Part shown: positions 35,301 to 47,167 of the stretch, piece by piece
Numbering within the stretch: position 1 is the stretch's first letter
How the letters are laid out: every line of letters starts with the position of its first letter
From: Sycobia sp. Sy_11
Lineage: Eukaryota > Arthropoda > Insecta > Hymenoptera > Epichrysomallidae
Assembly: GCA_018907035.1 (NCBI GenBank)
Contig: JACCIC010000205.1
Span: forward strand, 651,001-715,000
DNA length: 64,000 nt
Direction of reading: 5' to 3'
Translations under genes and position numbers: made by a program
The notes under the pieces: model-generated
Told to the model about the DNA's origin: nothing
What the model saw: the letters and a program-made list of their open reading frames with translations, nothing else
Databases searched by the model: none

Positions 35301-36452
35301 ACATTATTATAAAACATTCACTCAGTTTTAGAACAATTTCGCTCTTAAAATAAGTATTTGTTATGATTAACAAATATATAATATGTAAATTAAGTAATAC
35401 CTTGATTTAATAATTATTCTCTAAATTGTTTTAAAATAATGCTTTCTCAAATGATAATTCTTAGCTTTAACTGGCCCTTAGAAAAATAATTAATGTATAT
35501 TAACTAATTTATATGAAAAATCATTATTAGTATTATATTTATATTAAGTCAACAAAATAATAACTATGTCATTCAAGTAAGTATTATACTTGTCTTGTTT
35601 AAATAATTTCTCACCAGGTTTTATCCACGATTTTCTTGCCTCTCGCATATAACGCGCAACTCTGTCGATTACTATACTCGTATAAGGAGTCTCTAACATT
35701 TATAATTATTTACTTTTGAAATTAAGTTGCGTTGTATTGCGTAAAATACAAATACAATATATAATGTATTTTTACTACAATCAAAATAATGTAAACATAT
35801 GTAAATACATTAATACAATTATTAATGTATAGTGGGCGTGCATTTACTCGCGTACATAGTTTTAAGATAACGAAAATGATTGTCTAAAAAGTTAAAATAC
35901 TACAGTTTCATTTTATATTTTTTTATTATACGATATTAAAACATTGTTTTTAAAAAATATATATTAAAAGCAAATAAATATTTTTTAAAATCAACAAATC
36001 TAATTTCTTGAAACAAATTTTGCGTTAGGTTACATCGAAAAAATATTTATTTTATTGTACTCACCATTTATAATTCAATCGTGTAATATTCAAATTTACT
36101 ATATGATTAATGTATTTTCATACACTTCATCTTCAAATTCAATAAATATTTACGGTATTTAAATAAATATTTCAATATTTGAAATATATAAATTACTTAT
36201 TTTGATTAAATGGTTAAGTAATGGTGCAACGCTAATCATTTATTTAATTCTAAATGTATTTAAATTTACCAATTTTTTCTTTTAGTATAATATTAATTTT
36301 ATGAACTAAATTTCTTGATAACGTCATCAATGTATAGGATTGCCTCGTATACTATAAAGCAGCTATACATCTTACATAATTAAAGGATCAAAGGATGAAC
36401 CATAAAAATCCAACAATAATTCCTGTATATCTACGTAATAAAGAAAAAGCCA

Positions 36453-36501
<49 letters not shown>

Positions 36502-39071
36502 AATGGGGAAAAAATACTCACCAGACTTCCCTGCATCGTCGCCTTGTTGTTATTGTTGTTGTTGTTATTGTTATTATTGTTATTGTTGTTGTTGTTGTTG
36601 TTGTTATGCGGACCGGGCCTCCTCGCGACGCAGGACGGTATCTCGGCGCGAAAGGTCTGGGGCGGCTCGTCGCCGGCCTCGTCGCTGTCGAGGACCGCCA
36701 TCAGGTAGCCGATGTAGCTCGCCGCCAGCCTCAGGGTCTTGATCTTGGAGAGTTTCGTGTCGGCCGGCACGTTGGGTATGCAGTCCCTCAGGTCGGCGAA
36801 CGCGTTGTTGATGCTCTGGGTGCGGCGCCTCTCCTTCTTGTTGGCGGTGTTGCGGCGCTTCGGCCTCGGCGCCGGCTGATGGAGCTGATTATGATGATGG
36901 GGATGGTGATGGTGGTGTTGGTGGTGGTGGTGGCTCTGGAGTAACGAGGTTTGGCAGGATTGCTGCTGCTGCTGCTGCTGCTGCTGCTGATGCTGCTGCT
37001 GCTGCTGGACGAGGATCCCGGCGTCGAGGCCGTGGTGGTGGTGTTGATGATGGTGGTGATGGAGGAGGCCGCCACCGACCTCGGCCGATATCAGCTGCGG
37101 ATGCTGTTGCTGCTGATGCTGCTGCTGCTGCTGCTGATTATTATGTTGATCGTGTTGCTGGTACACGAGCTCGCCGTACTGATGCGTGGGCAACGACGGT
37201 TGTTGCTGGTGCTGCTGCTGCTGCTGCTGCTGATGCTGTTGGCCGCCCGCGCTGCCGAGATCCTGATGCCGATGGGCGAACGGCCGGTTGTGGTGATGGT
37301 GGTGTTGTTGCTGCTGCTGCTGCTGCTGCTGCTGTTGCTGATGCTGTTGGCCAAGCCGGGGCGAGTAGCTCGGGTCCCGCTGGCAGCCGAGCTCCTCGAT
37401 GAGGGGCGGGGTCGAGGCGGCCGGGCTCCCGGCCCCGGAACTGCCGCCGGATATCCCGGAGTCGGCGCCCCAGTAGGTCGAGGACTGGCTGTCCAGCTCG
37501 GGCATTCCTGGAAGATTTGGGTGTACGTGTATTATATTTATGATCAGTTTTCTTTATGCTCGGGTCTGGTGTTTTTTGTCCGTTTAAAAAAAAAAAATTT
37601 TTTTTTGTATCCATAAGGGACGAAGAATTTTCTGGCATCGGGGATAAGTTGGATTTTTTTTTATAATGAATGGCTTATAAACGTATATTCAGGCACGATA
37701 TATATAGTGAAAAAAGTGACCACCAAAATAACCCGTTATTCGCCCGATGATATATATATATATATATTATATATTAGTTTTGTAATGCATGAAGAAGAAG
37801 GACACTATATATATGTATATGTATTTTACGGTGCCGAATTATTTGATTTGAAAAATTAAGATGATTCTTTCCCGTTGATGGAGAATTTTTAATAATGACC
37901 CCTTAAAAGATTTGGAATTAAAATAAGCAAATGAAAAATAATACATAATGTAGATCATAAAAATTATTTTCGCATGAAATTTTCTGGCGAATTAACGTTA
38001 AAAGCATATAATATGCTGTATTTTCATCGCCAACAAGGGTTTTTTGGCCAGTTTATAAATTAATCTTTATGGACTTGCGGGGGGGGGGGTAAATTTATCT
38101 GCACAAAGATATATATTGATACAATAACTGTCAAAATTCTAAAAGAAAATATTTAAATATTGGTTTTTTTACATTTCATTGGACATCTGAAAAATATCTT
38201 CACAGTTAGTTATGATAAAGAAATAAATCCCAAAATAAAGCGTAAACTACCCTTATTAGGAGCAAAATTCAAAACAGTTTTGACTATTTAGCTCTCAATT
38301 TTAATGATGATATTTAAATATTTTTGAAAAAGCTCATCTTATTTTATCACAACCCATATATATTAAGTGTGAATAATTGTTTATTGTTATTTTCTAATAG
38401 TAGTAATCGAAAAGATTGAATAGCACTGTCTATACGTAATGAAAAATTAAAAATAAATTGATTATACTCGGTATATTATGTTAAATAGAATTTGATTTAA
38501 TATATAGACTTTGCAGGAAAAAAATGTGTTTACTATAGTTTAGATTGAAAAATGGCATTATAGCAATTTCATACGTGTTTATAATGATTTCGTTTCATTT
38601 AAAAAAGGTTCTATACTGGGCACACAGAGAGCACTCAAGCGACTTCAAGAATAAAATATCACACAATAAATATTATAAATTATTCGAAGATTATGAATTC
38701 GATAAGGTGTTTCATCGTTTCTTCAGCGTCGTTGCGAAAAATATCTAATACACATTACATTTGCTTGACAAAATGACGCGTGTTCGCCAACTCGAAATTA
38801 GCGCACCGCCACTAGAGGGAATATGCGGTATTCTCTATATATCCTCTCAAATGGAATTAGTGACAATCTGCTTTGAAATAGTTAAATATTCACTGGTGAA
38901 TTAGTAAATATTTCACTATTTACCTAGTATGATATATTTGAATTTTCACCGAATAAACATTGGAATATTTATTTATTAATAACCGTTGAAAATTTCACTG
39001 TATTTTAACAATGTATCAATTACCATTGACTGGACTTTAGAGAGTAGTATAATACATTTTAACATTCACTT

Positions 39072-39129
<58 letters not shown>

Positions 39130-39313
39130 ATAGGTTCAAAATTTCCACCAAGCGAGCCAAAAAAATCGTGCAAGAAACATTTATAGAGCAATATAGAAAT
39201 ATTTACAATATGCATAAGTGGCATTGCTTACCGTAAGGGAGCTGAGTGACGTAATTGTAGGGCTGATGCCACTGGGGATAATAATCGGCTTGCGCCTCGT
39301 AGCCGCAATTCAT
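32220..39313 (-). CDS. Hand: Hand, bHLH transcription factor (3 exons, complete)
   Basis: Exons 39313-39232, 37507-36522 and 32354-32220 join in phase (breaks after codon base 1 and base 3) to give about 400 residues and a TAG stop. The bHLH (about residues 245-300) reads [20 protein letters not shown], then [20 protein letters not shown] and [13 protein letters not shown]: basic region, helix 1, loop, helix 2, as in HAND proteins. The C terminus carries the family signature [16 protein letters not shown] (about 377-392). Known: HAND binds E-boxes as a bHLH dimer and controls heart, visceral muscle and related cell fates in insects. Odd: much longer than Drosophila or vertebrate Hand (about 170-220), because of Gln/His runs before the bHLH and a 20-Asn run after it. 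Confidence 0.97.
32355..36521 (-). other. Hand intron 2
   Basis: 4167 bp, AT-rich. Contains the transposon protein relict at 33763-34540 on the opposite strand, a GC-richer stretch near 32400-32520 next to exon 3, and (AT)n at 36453-36500 directly after the donor. Nothing else recognised. Confidence 0.8.
33763..34540 (+). pseudogene. Decayed transposon-derived protein gene
   Basis: Open pieces in more than one frame read like a large transposase-domain protein common, unnamed, in invertebrate genomes: [19 protein letters not shown], then [12 protein letters not shown], then (after a frame change near 34195) [12 protein letters not shown] and CRICMVSK, a stop near 34330, then [16 protein letters not shown]. 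The order and spacing fit that family as I remember it, but I cannot name the superfamily. Stops and frameshifts make it dead. It lies inside Hand intron 2, antisense to Hand. The stretch 33240-33420 may be an earlier part of the same relict. Confidence 0.5.
36522..37507 (-). CDS. Hand: Hand exon 2 (bHLH and homopolymer tracts)
   Basis: The acceptor is AAATCTTCCAG; the donor CTG|GTGAGT at 36521. After a Ser/Gly-rich start come repeated Gln and His blocks (about residues 81-101, 120-150, 195-210 and 220-233), then the bHLH, then 20 consecutive Asn codons (36546-36605) before KATMQGSL. Reading on past the donor gives Tyr-Ile from an (AT)n tract, which is intron, not protein. An internal Met near the exon start (37505) could serve as an alternative start. 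Confidence 0.95.
36546..36605 (-). repeat. Hand: Coding (AAY)20 poly-asparagine tract
   Basis: Twenty consecutive Asn codons, mostly AAC with five AAT, inside Hand exon 2. Interruptions by AAT make it less slippage-prone than a pure tract. Confidence 0.95.
37508..39231 (-). other. Hand intron 1
   Basis: 1724 bp, AT-rich. Holds (AT)n at 37749-37766 and 39076-39117 and a G-run at 38080-38091. No open frame is recognisable. Confidence 0.8.
39232..39313 (-). CDS. Hand: Hand exon 1
   Basis: ATG at 39313; 27 codons plus one base ([17 protein letters not shown]...), rich in Tyr and Gln. Donor G|GTAAGC at 39231. Phase 1 matches the exon 2 acceptor exactly, forming a Gly codon across the junction. 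Confidence 0.88.
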
Positions 39314-39821
39314 CTTGTCGCGTGTACCTCAGAATCCGTTATATATATCTATATACTCCAGTAAGGATCGAAGCACTTGCTTCGAGAAAAGCAATATATA
39401 TATATATATACACGATATATGCCGCTACTTACACCCCAGGCTTCACTTCGCGAAATAGTCAGGAACCATAACAACAATGAATCAATGCGCGAACGAACGA
39501 ACGTACGGACAAACGGCCAAAAAAATTGTCACTCACGTATAGCACTGGCAAAGCACTGCTAATAAATCGACGTACGATACGTAATAAGGTATGTGTCACT
39601 TCGACGAGCGCGGTCGGTCGGTTTCTGCCGCGACTGCTGCTGCTGCTGCTGCTGCTGTTGCTCGACGCAGGCGCGAGCGCCCGCTCCGGGATTACGAAGG
39701 CGAATGCCCATCGCGCGCTTTACGCTCGCGCGGAGCCCGTGATAGAATACAGGCCGCCGTACCGTCATTGGAGAGGGACCTCGAAAATCTCTCGCGATCC
39801 TCGCTCCGTGTTAATCATATA

Positions 39822-39895
<74 letters not shown>

Positions 39896-40219
39896 TGCAT
39901 GTATGTATATATCTACACACCACATCTATACATACACATATACACTCGTGGTATATACCGTACGTGTCTACGCCCGCAACGCCGATGCGTAATACACGCC
40001 CGCAGAGGGAGAGAGAGAGAGAGAGAGAGAAAGACATAGTGGGTGGGTGGATCCTCTGCGTATAGACTAGGCCCGGCCCACCAGCGCTGGGGGTTGGGGG
40101 GAGGCGTGGTCTGACGAGCGCAAGCGCACACGGGGCCTATTTGGTAAATTGACCCCGTAGGCGGCGTGGAAGAGACGATTCTCGGCGCGCGGATGCCGCC
40201 AATTGGGCATTTTGTTTTT

Positions 40220-40253
<34 letters not shown>

Positions 40254-40681
40254 TTTTAATCGCGTTTTTCATCCACAAAAAAGAGAGATATTTTTATATT
40301 GTAAAAGGTATGACATCCTGGATAGATAGAGGGACGCTGCGTTCGATGTGTGTGCGCGGGACGCAAGCGCGGACTACAATGGCTTAACGTGCAATGTTAG
40401 CCGTTCGCGTAGACTATTAAGCGGAGAAACAATGGGCAACGACAAAATTTGCATTCCGTGCAAGATTATATATGGACTTTTAATCGACGATCGTCCATAG
40501 AATGTGCATTAAATTTAATGGATTTTTTTTTTGTTGTTTACTAGCAGTGAAAATAACTGACAAATTTATACGTTCGACACCCCTTAGGCACCTTAGGCAT
40601 TTATATGGACAAGGGATTAATTGTTCGGGACGACTTCTGTCTGACTTCGAACTGTATGCTGAAATGCAAAAAAAATTAAAG

Positions 40682-40736
<55 letters not shown>

Positions 40737-40877
40737 CAGATCGCGAAGATTTATGGCGAACGTTGAAAAGTATATAATAGGGGTTCGGACTTGGTGTTAG
40801 CCTCGTTGAGTCAGGCAATGTGTGTCTTTTTCAAATTCTATAATTGTATATAGTCTTGCTATTACAAATTTAAAAAT
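39314..40877. other. Hand 5' flank, GC-rich in part
   Basis: CpG-rich DNA at about 39590-39810 and 40050-40200, the likely promoter/5' UTR zone for Hand. Tracts: (CTG)n 39633-39660, (AT)n 39822-39866, (GTAT)n 39867-39907, (GA)n 40010-40031, (GTT)n 40221-40251, (AT)n 40683-40730. No TATA/initiator pair could be fixed. Confidence 0.5.
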
Positions 40878-41215
40878 TAAAAATTGTACTTTCGTCGACG
40901 GTTGTAAATTAAATTAAAAAATATTTCTATCGGTCTTGCAATCTTTATACTATAATTATATTATATTAATAATAATATAATATAGTTTAGTCTTTGAAGA
41001 TGAACCGTGGCGGTTCGAAGCGTCGGTCATCAAAGGTAAATTTAAATTTCAAGTGGTGGGGGCAGTCAGGTGATCCTTTGCCAGCATAGAATATAATTTA
41101 TTCTTATCATTTTTATTATTTTTAATCTAATTTAATTTTACTTTTAGTAATAATATCTATTACAGACTCTTCGTGGGTAATTCTAAACAAGGACAGTTGT
41201 CGAGTTGTAACCCCC
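40878..41215. repeat. Inverted-repeat family element, internally reduced
   Basis: Outer left-arm sequence at 40878-40965 (plus) and inner right-arm sequence at 41111-41215 (minus orientation; complement reads CTGTCCTTGTTTA, GAAGAGTCTG, AATTAAATTAGAT as in the copy near 53900). Between them lies the hairpin motif at 40994-41028. Confidence 0.5.
40994..41028 (+). other. Hammerhead-like hairpin motif
   Basis: TTGAAGA, then T, a 6-bp stem GAACCG/CGGTTC with a TGG loop, then GAAGCGTC. This resembles the CUGANGA / stem II / GAA core of hammerhead ribozymes found with Penelope-like retroelements, but C3 is U, one extra base lies before stem II, and A15.1 is G. Probably a degenerate or non-catalytic relative. 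Confidence 0.25.
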
Positions 41216-41802
41216 CCCCCCCGCTCCCGAGAACCAGGACTTCTCACGAAGGTATACTAATTGTATGATACATGCCGGGCTATATTAGGCACTTTACGAA
41301 GCGGCACTGGTATTACTTCTTCAAGTATGCTCTCCCATTAATGCACTATCAGGGGGTGGTAAATAAAGAACGCGTGCACTATGCAAACTGAAACTGATAC
41401 GGCGGCACCCTTTAAGTACAAGACGGACACTTCTGGAATCATCTTCCAGTAGAGATTTGTATAATCTGGTATAATCTATCGTCGCTTTTAGGATAGATTC
41501 CAGTCGTCAATGAGTCTGTATCATATAATATCCTTATTGATTCTGCATGGTGCTTTATAAACCTATATCTTTTTTTTTCATGCTAGCGCATATTAAGAGG
41601 ACTTGCGGATACAGAATGTATCAGAAATATACAGCTATATTATTACGTTATTATAAGCTATATATTTTTGTGCTCGACTGATTCTTTTTGTTCGATGAAT
41701 TTGCGCCGTTGTGGGAGACAAAGGATTTTGGGAATAAAATGTGACGATGTTAGGGTTGGGGCATGCTTTTTACCGTAACGATAAAAACAAAAAGAAGTCG
41801 TG
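41216..41802. other. Spacer
   Basis: Contains a C-run at 41212-41222. No gene recognised. Confidence 0.6.
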
Positions 41803-42138
41803 TCAGGTATTTGAGGGAAATGGGGGGAGGGGGTTTACTTTCAAAGCTTCTGCTAACCTTGCACCTATTATTATCCCTTTATCAAAATTTTTCGCATTAC
41901 TCGCAATTAAATTGTTCGTAACGGTAGTGTTATTAAATAAGTCTTTAGCCGATGCGCGAGGAACTACACTACCTGCAATTTCGCCATTTGCTGCAACAAT
42001 CACTTGATCATTATAGTCATAGAAGTGACTCTTAAAATACCTGGGATTTTCTCAATAGATTTTGACACTGCATGGTAATCCGAATTTATGTTTCTATCAA
42101 AGTAAAAATTCTCTCGCCACCTAGGCATAATAAGTCTA
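41803..42138 (-). pseudogene. Unrecognised frameshifted coding fragment
   Basis: A frame starting at ATG 42138 (MPRWRENFYFDRN...) ends at TGA after about 43 codons; an overlapping frame continues with FKSHFYDYNDQVIVAANGE and a stretch of Ala/Val/Asn-rich sequence ending near 41803. One small frame change near 42035 would account for the break. Composition and continuity look protein-like rather than random AT-rich DNA, but I recognise no family. Confidence 0.3.
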
Positions 42139-42443
42139 GAATTCCACGACTTTTTTTTTTATTTAATTCGCAAATAATAAAATCATTAAGAAATTGATAG
42201 TATATTTGACGTAGCTGTGGATGAGCATATGAAATATGAAAGTGATTATAATACGTTGAAAATTTTAAATATAAATTTTTTTTTAGTAAGTCTAATATAT
42301 AGTTCAGTGCGCAAGGCCTGCGATTTCTGCAGGCGCGTAACGAAGTTGCTCCTGCAGGGATAAAAAAAACACGCTTCGGTATTACGATTAAACCATATAT
42401 GGCCATATATTAGCAGTTTATTTACACACACACACACACACAC

Positions 42444-42490
<47 letters not shown>

Positions 42491-43825
42491 TTTTTTCTAA
42501 ACCTATCCGTATAAACTAAATACAATTTTTATTAGGCAATGCTCAAATACAGCGACTCCAGATGAAGAGGGGGTTATATACTTGGGCGCGCTTTTTAATG
42601 GTACGATGGCTCTCCAAACTGGTGTTTCGTTCGGTATTGCTAAATAACTTTTGCTAATCAATTAAAATGAGTTTATATCTTACTAGATTTATCGAAACTT
42701 GCATTATCTAGGCAAATAATCAGGTCACTTGTATTCAAAGAACACGTTGAAAATTAAATTATACGGACCACCTCGTCTTCGCAGCGATTAAACAAGTTTA
42801 TAAATAAACATGCGGATATGTATACGATGATAAATGTAAAGATAAATTTTAGTCAATAAATAAAAACGATTACACGAACGTTTACACGAGAGAGAAAAAA
42901 ATCTCCCCACTGACAAAGGATACAATTCCAAGGAGAATAGCAAATCGGATGGTCAGGCTATCGGCTACAGTGTTGTGTACGGGGTCCATTAGGAATAGAA
43001 TCGATTTGAATACACATTTTGTGTTATAAATTCAAGTCATCTGATAATGACGCTAATTAGATATCTAGTTTCATCAACACTCAATCCCTTAGTATTTAAG
43101 TTCAGAAAATACCCGCATGCATATATAGCAATTATTTTGTATCACAGAAACTGATTGGATAAAAAATTCACAGTGTGACATATGTGCGTTTAAAATCCGC
43201 AAATGTAATAAACAGTAAAAAAAAATAAAAGTAGAATTTTTGACACACATAGTTACTCTACTAAAATGATTAATGTTCCAGCCTAGCTTTTTGGATATTA
43301 GATATTATAGTATATAATATTATATATAATTTCAGCGCTTCTATAGCAAGAGATGGAATATTTTCTCATAAACGTTCTTGGCCATACGGAGAACGAATGG
43401 ATTCGGCAAAAATTTTGAATCGTCGATAGATGGCGCGTGATCGGTCTATTTACATACGTTCGCGCGCAACGAATATATAGTTCGATTGAGCGGTCCTGGC
43501 CGACGGTCGCTAAATTTGCCCGCGTTTTGGCGTTTTGTTTATGAACTTAAAAAAAAAAAAAAAAAAAAAAAAAGGAAAAGGAAAAGACAGAGAGCGCAAA
43601 ACGCTCTGAAGTTATATAAAAGAATTGGTGAGGCGCAGAAAGGGCAATAGCAACGAACCTATAAACGCGCAAGCAAATCGGAATCTCTGTGATTTGTACG
43701 CACGTCGTCATTTTCGCTTAAAGGGACGAATTGACCGGTGCGTGTTTTATTCGGCTACTGTTTATATACAATATCACTTATTCGAATGATTAAAATTTGA
43801 ATCTGACTTGACGCTTTTGTTACTC

Positions 43826-43863
<38 letters not shown>

Positions 43864-44479
43864 GGTGTTGAAATATATACTCGTAATATCCCTGGCTCAA
43901 GCTAGATTTTAGTTACGAATAATTACTTATGTCCATTTAGGTCTAATACGCGCTAGATCTTAGTAAGATTTTTCTTTCACTATTTAATGTCCATACAATA
44001 TTCCATATGTATGACTCCAACAAATCTAGTAAGATTTACTTAATTGTTTCCCACGTAGGAAAGAACGTCGTGTTATCTATATTTATGATCATACACAATA
44101 ATGCCGGGGTTCACGTTCTGAAATTTTAGGTCGGCAAAAGTAAGACAAATATAGGAATTTCTATATCATTGAATCTACTCTAATGTCCTTTATTTTTTCT
44201 TATATAGGGAAAAGTTAGAATTTCTGCACTAGGATCTTAACAAGTATTCTACTGTGCGCGCTTTCTGTACAGTCGAGTTCTTATGTATTTATATATTAAC
44301 GATTTCACTATATGTAATCTGTATCGTAGTTGATCATAGGTTAACTTACTAAACAGCGGATTTTCGATTCGAGTTGAGGACAGGTCGGAAGTTTTTTTAA
44401 GGGCATTAAAATTATTATTTGTAATATAAGTGGATATTTAATGACACATGTGAAAATATAATCTAGTGTATATATATAC

Positions 44480-44535
<56 letters not shown>

Positions 44536-45980
44536 TAAAATAATATACATTATTAAATGATTAAAAATTTTATTTTGAATATATATTTCACAAAAATAGA
44601 ATACAATTCTGTATTGGAAATAAGGTAATGTGTATTGACTTGATTTAACCGAATTTAACTGAATAACTAGTTTTACATTCTAGAATTGAATTAGATATTT
44701 CTACTAGAATCCAAAAAAAAAAAAAAAAAATAGAGCCTGCACAATATAAAATCTGTTAAGTTACCTCGGTAGATCGCAATGAGAAATCGGGAAATCTAAC
44801 GGGGAAATAACCGGAAAGACTTCTATACTATGACTAGTTGAGTAAAAAGCTTACGATTTGAAGATAAACAAAAAAAAGGAAAAACAAAAAAGAACAAAAA
44901 TACCGGCAAAATCGCCTTAAATAACGCCTTCCAACAATATATAAATAACATTCACCAAAACCATAATAGTTTGTTAGTAATAAATTCATATAAAGATGAT
45001 AAATATTCCAAACGTAAAACGTTGATATCTCTTATAAATTATTAAAAATTTCGAAGTAAAAAAAAATTGTACCTTGTTCATATGTGTGTGTGTGTGTCAA
45101 TCTTTTATTTTTAAAAAATTATTCACGTGCGACATAAGATCTAGGGATTTTACAATTTTTGAACGAACACAAAGATATTTTTAAAGTTCTATCTCATCGT
45201 GATCCTCCGAGTATTGGCGTCAGTTTGATTGTTGTAATAATCGCCAGACGTGTTTCTTAATTGCGCAGAATGATCGACTCTCAATCCGTTCCTTGACCTG
45301 ACCTAACGCCCATTCTGACTATTACTTGGCGAGACTAAACTAAAATCTGTAGATTGTATGGGGCGCGGATGCGCAAAACTCTATACGTGTATTGAACATT
45401 TGCTTTTTTATGATTTTTTTTTTTTTAAACATAGATCGCATTTCATGGTGCTTTAAATAGAGGTGTAATTAGCTGACGTATGTGTGAATAAAGTGCAATT
45501 TGTTTCACATCGAAATTTTGATATATAATTTTGAGATATCGACGTTTTGAATTTGCAATATTCAGCATTGTTAGATCAATTGACTACTCGAAAACTATAC
45601 GAGCGCGTTGTTAATATTATCTATATATTTTGTAGGTGTTATTTAGGGCGATTTGGCCAGTATTGTCGTTTGGCATCGGATCGGTTTCAATCTAACGATA
45701 TTCATATACAGTGCGTATGAAATATTTCACAGTATAATACACGGCATTGGAATCGCGATTTGAGAATAATAGCTTTAAAAAGGGTTTTTCGGCTTTCGCG
45801 TCACAGGTGAATTCCTATCCAATTTATCAAATTTTCGTATAACATATGCGCGCAGTCGTATTGGATATTGAATTAATAAATTCTTCTTTTTCTGTTACCC
45901 AGCTATGATCTTCCCACCATCGGATTTTTAAACACACACACACACACGCACACACACGCACAGAGAGAGAAAGAAAGAAA
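42139..45980. other. AT-rich spacer
   Basis: (AC)n 42424-42443 joined to (AT)n 42444-42486; poly-A 43549-43573 followed by GGAAAAGGAAAAG; (AT)n 43828-43861 and 44490-44530; poly-A 44713-44730; (TG)n 45084-45098; (AC)n 45934-45960. The 106-codon minus frame at 42086-42406 is not recognised. No gene is supported. Confidence 0.5.
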
Positions 45981-45991
45981 GACAGAGAGGC

Positions 45992-46027
<36 letters not shown>

Positions 46028-46278
46028 CGTTAACTTCCATCAGAAATTACCAAATATCATAATATATATTTTCCGACTTCCCGGCCCTCCCACCCTCCCG
46101 ATGTCATATTAATAACGTCGACAATAAAGAACGTCGCGGCGGCCTGGCGCAGACGACACGAAGCCGCGCTGGTATATTGCGCGGCGCGGTAAACGCACGA
46201 GAGAGAAACCAGACGCGCAAGCGCGCGCGCGCGCCGAGTACTCTGCTACTGATGAGCCGAGCAATCTATGTATGTGCG

Positions 46279-46322
<44 letters not shown>

Positions 46323-46481
46323 ATATGTGTATGCACGTATGTATGTATATGTATTGTAGAGGATCTTAGTACATCGCAGGCAGACCAGCTTGCGATCCAG
46401 ACAATTTTTCAAAACGTCATCCGTCGCGAGGGGAGCAAACAAAATTTGGTGTTTTCTCTCCCTGCGGTTTGTACTATAGAG

Positions 46482-46544
<63 letters not shown>

Positions 46545-46681
46545 CATATATGTATGTATGTATATATATATATGTATAATTATATAACTACCATACTTGA
46601 CTGGGACTGACGGACGGACTGTGGGATCCTATTGCAACTTTGAAATCCACAGTGACAGCATACCGAGAGTCAAGAATACAA

Positions 46682-46718
<37 letters not shown>

Positions 46719-47113
46719 GATCCCTCAACAGCCTCACCCTAGAAGAGGCGCATTCATATATAATTGACTATTCCTCAGTTAATCTTAGCGTTTCCTCCTT
46801 GTATACAGGTACCAGCCCCCCCCTCCAAACATATATATTTATATATCTATATATGCACTTGAAAAAGTAAAACACATGCATCAGAAAGGGTTATAGTGAG
46901 GGACGAAGAGACGAATGGTTTGCCGCCGTTATTATCTAATATATGATCTTTGTGTTAATTATAATCAACATGTATATGCGCCCCGCCGCGCCTGATTTTT
47001 GATCCAGAGTGCGGCCGCATTGGCTTATGTTATAGTAATTGAAGAAGTAGTTCGAACGCAAGGCAAGGCTGGAGCTGCCTCGAGAGCTTTTGAGCGTGAA
47101 TAAAATAAGCTCC

Positions 47114-47167
<54 letters not shown>

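Noticed and set aside
36372..36521. Extension of the Hand exon 2 frame through a Tyr-Ile run
   Set aside because: The CTG|GTGAGT donor precedes it, and exon 3 with the conserved HAND C terminus joins in phase.
36951..37616. 221-codon plus-strand ORF rich in Leu
   Set aside because: It is the antisense shadow of the Gln/His codons of Hand exon 2.
39867..39907. Regularly repeated unit suggestive of an array
   Set aside because: It is a (GTAT)n microsatellite with no spacers; no CRISPR-like structure exists in the window.
41001..41030. GGTTCGAAGC resembling a tRNA B box
   Set aside because: No A box or cloverleaf at proper distance; the sequence fits a hairpin in a repeat instead.
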